From assembly GCA_025359355.1 (NCBI GenBank), contig JANYGR010000130.1:1-8986 (forward strand): 8,986 nt of DNA, written 5' to 3'. The notes beneath the pieces were generated by a model. It had not been told where the DNA came from. It saw nothing but the letters and a program-made list of their open reading frames with translations, and searched no databases. The position numbers and the translations under genes were made by a program. Positions within the stretch are counted from its first letter, which is position 1. Every line of letters begins with the position of its first letter. The DNA comes from Bacteroidota bacterium (GTDB taxonomy: Bacteria; Bacteroidota; Bacteroidia; B-17B0; Aurantibacillaceae). Shown here in pieces: positions 5,934-8,986 of the stretch.

Positions 5934-7076
5934 TTAACTAATTATTTTTATCAAGTCTTTAACCGTTATTGCTTTTTTCTTTGCCAGTTCCAAATCATCA
6001 TCCAAAACAGTTACATGTCCCATTTTGCGGAAAGGCTTGGTAATCGCTTTTCCATATAAATGTACATACACACCTTTATACTTAAGCGCATCTAATAGTC
6101 CTTCGTATTTAGCTGGGCCTTCATAATTTTTTTCACCTAATAAGTTAATCATAACAGATGGTTTGATGATGGAAGTATCTCCTAAAGGTAAATTTAAAAT
6201 AGCGCGCAAATGTTGTTCAAATTGAGAAGTAATATTGGCTTCGATGGTTTGATGCCCACTGTTATGAGGTCTTGGGGCTACTTCATTTACTAAAACTTTT
6301 CCGTCTTTAGTAACAAATAATTCTACAGCAAGTAAACCAACGATGTTTAATTTTTCGGCAATTTTAATAGCGATATCCATTGCTTGCTTATCAATACTTT
6401 TTTTAATATGCGCTGGAGAAAATAAAAACTCTACAAGGTTTGCTTCCGAATTAAATTCGCATTCAACTGCAGGAAAACATTTTACTTCGCCACTTTCGTT
6501 TCTCGCAACTATAACAGAAATTTCTTTATCAAAATCAACCAAACGTTCAAGTACACTAGGTTCTTCAAAGGCATGGTCTATTTTGTTTGGATGCCCGAGT
6601 TTTACTACACCTTTACCATCATAGCCACCAGTACGAAGTTTTTGAAAAAATGGAAAAAAATCTTTATACTTTTCTATTTGAGTTTTATTTTCCACTAAAA
6701 AAAAATCAGGACTAGGAATATCATTACGTTGATAAAACATTTTTTGTAAGCCCTTATCTTTTATAATTTCGATAACTTCTGGTTGAGGAAATACTTTTTT
6801 TCCTTCTTTTTGCAAGGCATATAAAGCTTCTACATTTACATTTTCGATTTCAATTGTAATAAGATCTTTGTCCTTACCGAAATTATATACTGTTTTATAA
6901 TCGGTTAAACTTCCTTTCGTAAATTCATTCGCCATGTATCTACAAGGCGCATTTGCATCAGGATCTAAACAACACACATAAAGATTATAATTGATAGCGC
7001 TTTGTATCATCATGCGCCCTAATTGGCCTCCGCCAAGAACGCCAATTTTTATTTTATCAGGTTGAAAATAGGCCAC
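5934..7076 (-). CDS. purK: N5-carboxyaminoimidazole ribonucleotide synthetase
   Basis: A 380-residue ATP-grasp enzyme of normal length. It shows the N-terminal nucleotide-binding loop KIGVLGGGQLGRMM (10-23), the ATP-grasp glycine loop LRTGGYDGKGVVKL (147-160), and the metal/substrate segment NEVAPRPHNSGH (264-275) followed by QFEQHLRAI (285-293). It makes N5-CAIR from AIR, bicarbonate and ATP in the cytosol and hands it to PurE, encoded two genes downstream. The start is a GTG at 7074-7076: an in-frame TAA lies 6 nt before it, no ATG is available, and this start places GGGQLG at the usual distance from the N-terminus. No exact TAnnTTTG box is visible in the roughly 250 nt upstream, so its promoter is unidentified. 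Confidence 0.96.
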   Translation of the reverse strand: MAYFQPDKIKIGVLGGGQLGRMMIQSAINYNLYVCCLDPDANAPCRYMANEFTKGSLTDYKTVYNFGKDKDLITIEIENVNVEALYALQKEGKKVFPQPEVIEIIKDKGLQKMFYQRNDIPSPDFFLVENKTQIEKYKDFFPFFQKLRTGGYDGKGVVKLGHPNKIDHAFEEPSVLERLVDFDKEISVIVARNESGEVKCFPAVECEFNSEANLVEFLFSPAHIKKSIDKQAMDIAIKIAEKLNIVGLLAVELFVTKDGKVLVNEVAPRPHNSGHQTIEANITSQFEQHLRAILNLPLGDTSIIKPSVMINLLGEKNYEGPAKYEGLLDALKYKGVYVHLYGKAITKPFRKMGHVTVLDDDLELAKKKAITVKDLIKIIS

Positions 7077-7302
7077 TATTATTTAGTTGTATGAGATTAT
7101 TTCAATCAATAAGTTGAGTATTCTTTAAATAGCGCTTGTAAGAAAATGAAGTGTCGGATAAGAAAGCTTCAAGTTCGAGGCTTGCGAAGGCTTAAACAAT
7201 GGGAGTTTGCTAGCTTGTACTGAGCGCAGCCGAAGTATCGCAAATGACCATTTTTAAGTCTAGCATAACGACGAAATTGGGGTTTTCTTGCTGACACTAA
7301 AT
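7077..7302. other. Non-coding stretch between bTHX gene and purK
   Basis: About 225 nt with no credible gene on either strand. The part nearest purK (7077-7140) is AT-rich and presumably holds the purK promoter, though no consensus is clear. The part at 7165-7260 is clearly richer in G and C and contains the palindromic element described at 7206-7244, plus short mutually complementary pieces around 7166-7192 (AAGCTTC and GAAGGCTT type). It reads like an intergenic repeat rather than decayed coding sequence. Confidence 0.5.
7206..7244. repeat. Imperfect palindrome, probable interspersed repeat
   Basis: TTTGC (7206-7210) pairs with GCAAA (7240-7244), and TACT (7218-7221) pairs with AGTA (7234-7237), around a core of TGAGCGCAGCCGA (7221-7233). 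Sequences of the form ACTGAGCGcAGcCGAAGT are a familiar interspersed intergenic motif in Bacteroidota genomes as I recall them. Only one copy occurs in this window, so repeat status is inferred. Confidence 0.45.
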
Positions 7303-7325
7303 AAAAAAACCGCAATGAGCGGTTT
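7303..7325 (-). terminator. Intrinsic terminator after the bTHX gene
   Basis: On the minus strand a 7-bp stem AAACCGC/GCGGTTT (7319-7325 with 7307-7313) closes the loop TCATT and runs directly into seven T residues (plus-strand A at 7303-7309). It starts 7 nt after the bTHX stop codon. This is a textbook rho-independent terminator and makes bTHX a one-gene transcript separate from purK. Confidence 0.88.
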
Positions 7326-7332
7326 CTTTATC

Positions 7333-7491
7333 TTATTTAGCAGCTGCTTTTTTGGTGCTTGCTTTTTTTGCCGGCGCTTTAGCTGTTACTGCTTTTGCAG
7401 CAGCTACTTTTGCTTTTTTACGCGGACGTAATACACCAAAACTTCCAACTTGAATTTTACCACGTCTCGATTTTTGATCTCCTTTTCCCAT
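7333..7491 (-). CDS. 30S ribosomal protein bTHX (Thx family)
   Basis: A 52-codon gene found by hand translation: ATG at 7489-7491, TAA at 7333-7335. The N-terminal half, MGKGDQKSRRGKIQVGSFG followed by VLRPRKK (to residue 26), closely matches the Thx ribosomal protein first described in Thermus (GKGDRRTRRGKI then RPRKKK), a very small basic protein that sits in the head of the 30S subunit and stabilises rRNA. The usual protein ends soon after RPRKK; here a tail of about 25 residues rich in Ala and Lys follows (AKKASTKKAAAK at the end), like histone H1-type tails, probably disordered and RNA- or DNA-binding. An exact Bacteroidota promoter lies upstream and a strong terminator downstream, which supports a real, separately expressed gene. 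No Shine-Dalgarno sequence is present. Confidence 0.92.
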   Translation of the reverse strand: MGKGDQKSRRGKIQVGSFGVLRPRKKAKVAAAKAVTAKAPAKKASTKKAAAK

Positions 7492-7518
7492 AATAAATGT
7501 GTTTTAAATTATTTTTTT

Positions 7519-7550
7519 CAAAAATAGGTTTTTAAAGTGATAACATCAAA
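7519..7550 (-). promoter_or_regulatory. Bacteroidota-type promoter of the bTHX gene
   Basis: On the minus strand TTTG (7547-7550) is followed after 20 nt by TATTTTTG (7519-7526), an exact fit to the Bacteroidota housekeeping promoter TTTG/TTG, about 17-23 nt, TAnnTTTG. The start of transcription would be near 7512, leaving a leader of about 20 nt before the bTHX ATG. The -7 box overlaps one arm of an inverted repeat. Confidence 0.72.
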
Positions 7551-7578
7551 TAAAAAATAGAAAATGACCAACCTATTT
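7522..7578. repeat. Spaced 9-bp inverted repeat around the bTHX promoter
   Basis: AAATAGGTT (7522-7530) and its exact complement AACCTATTT (7570-7578) are separated by 39 nt. One arm overlaps the -7 box, the other lies 10 nt past the stop of the S41 protease gene, and the -33 element is inside the spacer. It could be a regulator site pair, a long-loop hairpin at the protease mRNA end, or chance in AT-rich sequence. Confidence 0.35.
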
Positions 7579-7587
7579 AAAGCGGTG

Positions 7588-8986
7588 TTAAAATTTCTTA
7601 TTTGGATTAAAAGGCTTAATAGGCTTGTCAATCGTTGTAAGTATGCTTTTCATTTTTACAGCATCTGCCAATATTTTTTTAGCTTCTACAACATCTAAGT
7701 CATATTTTAAAGAAGTCTCTACTCTGCCTTTCTGATATTCAAAACGAGATACAATTTCTTCTTCTATAAATTGTTTGATTTCGGGCTTAAAACGCATTAA
7801 ATCATCTTTTTTATTAGCAATCATTTTGGTTAATAAAGCTTCGTATTCCGATTTGATACTTTCGTAATATTTCTCTTTACTTGCATCGTCTTTCAAATCT
7901 TCTAATGCAAAATCGCTTTGTGTTTTGTAATTATAATCTTTGTCTTTCAGGTAGGCAATAAAATCTTTATAATCATCATCCGATAAATTAAAAGTACTTG
8001 CTTTAGCCTGTAAATTAGGGTGTTTAAGCATATACGTATTTACATAAGTAAATATATAATGCTTATTAATCAGTGTAGATAAAATGTGACTGTATTTAAC
8101 GGCATCTGTTTTATCATCTGGTAACACGCCAGCTCCATCATAAATGATTCGTCCATTTTTTGTTTTAAACGCAGTGATTAGCGAATCAGGCACTTTATCT
8201 ACACGTCCTTCTTCGTCTTTATGCGTATAATCTAAGGCTTGAATGCAACGCCCGCTTGGGATGTAATATTTAGCTACTGTTACTTTTAATTTCGTGTTAT
8301 AGGTTAAGTCTCTCACATCTTGTACTAATCCTTTTCCATAAGAACGTTGTCCAATAATAACGGCTCTATCTAAGTCTTGTAGCGCTCCTGAAACAATTTC
8401 TGATGCCGACGCCGAATTATTATCTACTAATACTACTAAGGGCATTTGTAAGTCAATAGGATTATTTACCGCCAAATAATGTTTTTCCCAATCTTTCACT
8501 TTTCCTTTTGTAAACACAATTTCATTTCCTTTTTCTACAAAAAAGTTTACAATATTAACGGCTTCTCTTAATAGGCCACCTGGATTGCCTCTTAAATCAA
8601 GTACTAACGACTTACAGCCATTTTCTTTTAATTTTAATAAAGCATCTTTTACTTCGCCCGAACAATTTTCTGTAAAGCTGGTTAATTTAATATAACCCAC
8701 TTCTGCGTTAAGCATGCTTGAATAGGATACAGCCTTGATTTTTATCTCCTCACGCATCATGTTTATTTCAATAGGCGTTGAATTTCCTAAATGTGTAATT
8801 TTTAATTTGATAGGTGTTCCTGCTTGTCCCTTAAGCATTGTGGTGATGTCTTCCGTTTTTTTAGTTGTCACATTCATTCCATTCACTTCTAATATTTCAT
8901 CCCCTGCTCGAAGCCCTGCGTTATAAGCAGCAAACTTTTCGTAAGGCTCAGTGATGGTTATTTTATTATTTACATCCTGTATCAAT
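7588..8986 (-). CDS. S41 C-terminal processing (tail-specific) protease, N-terminus cut by window edge
   Basis: The last 465 codons of a CtpA/Prc-type serine protease; the frame stays open to the window edge, so the signal peptide and N-terminal domain lie outside. The apparent TTG start at 8985 is an artefact of the edge. Counting from that codon, a PDZ domain spans about residues 1-82 with the AGLRAGDEILEVNG signature (23-36), and the protease core about 83-260. The core shows LDLRGNPGGLLREAV (129-143), the nucleophile region NNSASASEIVSG (189-200) with Ser193, and RSYGKGLVQ (214-222) with the general base Lys218; the 25-residue Ser-Lys spacing equals that in E. coli Prc. A charged, helical C-terminal region (about 300-465) follows and ends KPFNPNKKF. 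Such enzymes act in the periplasm on C-termini of envelope proteins. No terminator is evident between it and bTHX. Confidence 0.94.
   Translation of the reverse strand, partial: LIQDVNNKITITEPYEKFAAYNAGLRAGDEILEVNGMNVTTKKTEDITTMLKGQAGTPIKLKITHLGNSTPIEINMMREEIKIKAVSYSSMLNAEVGYIKLTSFTENCSGEVKDALLKLKENGCKSLVLDLRGNPGGLLREAVNIVNFFVEKGNEIVFTKGKVKDWEKHYLAVNNPIDLQMPLVVLVDNNSASASEIVSGALQDLDRAVIIGQRSYGKGLVQDVRDLTYNTKLKVTVAKYYIPSGRCIQALDYTHKDEEGRVDKVPDSLITAFKTKNGRIIYDGAGVLPDDKTDAVKYSHILSTLINKHYIFTYVNTYMLKHPNLQAKASTFNLSDDDYKDFIAYLKDKDYNYKTQSDFALEDLKDDASKEKYYESIKSEYEALLTKMIANKKDDLMRFKPEIKQFIEEEIVSRFEYQKGRVETSLKYDLDVVEAKKILADAVKMKSILTTIDKPIKPFNPNKKF

Noticed and set aside
8983..8985. Apparent TTG start of the S41 protease
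   Set aside because: The frame stays open to the window edge and the PDZ domain begins immediately, so the gene is cut by the window, not started here.
1..8986. Search for CRISPR arrays, tRNA or rRNA genes, insertion sequences and phage genes
   Set aside because: No regularly spaced direct repeats, no transposase or integrase frames, and no cloverleaf or rRNA-like sequence was seen.

Overview
The window is AT-rich and every gene I can support lies on the minus strand, so it is read here from high to low coordinates. It looks like the chromosome of a Bacteroidota member, probably flavobacterial or a close relative. The grounds are a Bacteroidota-type promoter (TTTG, 20 nt, TAnnTTTG) in front of a bTHX ribosomal protein gene, weak or absent Shine-Dalgarno sequences, and the character of the encoded proteins. 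The assignment to phylum is firmer than anything below it.

Right part (8986 to 7303): the C-terminal 465 codons of an S41 tail-specific (CtpA/Prc-type) protease that enters from outside the window, then a 52-codon gene for the small 30S ribosomal protein bTHX with its own promoter and a clear intrinsic terminator. The bTHX gene is short and easily missed.

Middle part (7302 to 3481): about 225 nt of non-coding sequence with an imperfect palindrome, then purK, a secreted protein with a TIMP/NTR-like N-terminus and MORN-like C-terminus, and purE. Next come a dCMP/CMP deaminase and a small secreted, very basic protein. PurK and PurE together turn AIR into CAIR in purine synthesis. The secreted protein is wedged between them without an obvious functional link. 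Two similar small palindromes with a TTT loop and a G-rich tail lie in the gaps on either side of purE.

Left part (3356 to 1): a compact four-gene unit made of an ABC-2 exporter ATPase, its permease (1-nt overlap), a free-standing acyl carrier protein (9 nt later) and a condensation/acyltransferase-fold enzyme (25 nt later) that runs off the window edge. The combination suggests a small pathway that makes or modifies an acylated product on a carrier protein and exports it. This is the least explained and most interesting part of the window; its product cannot be read from the sequence.
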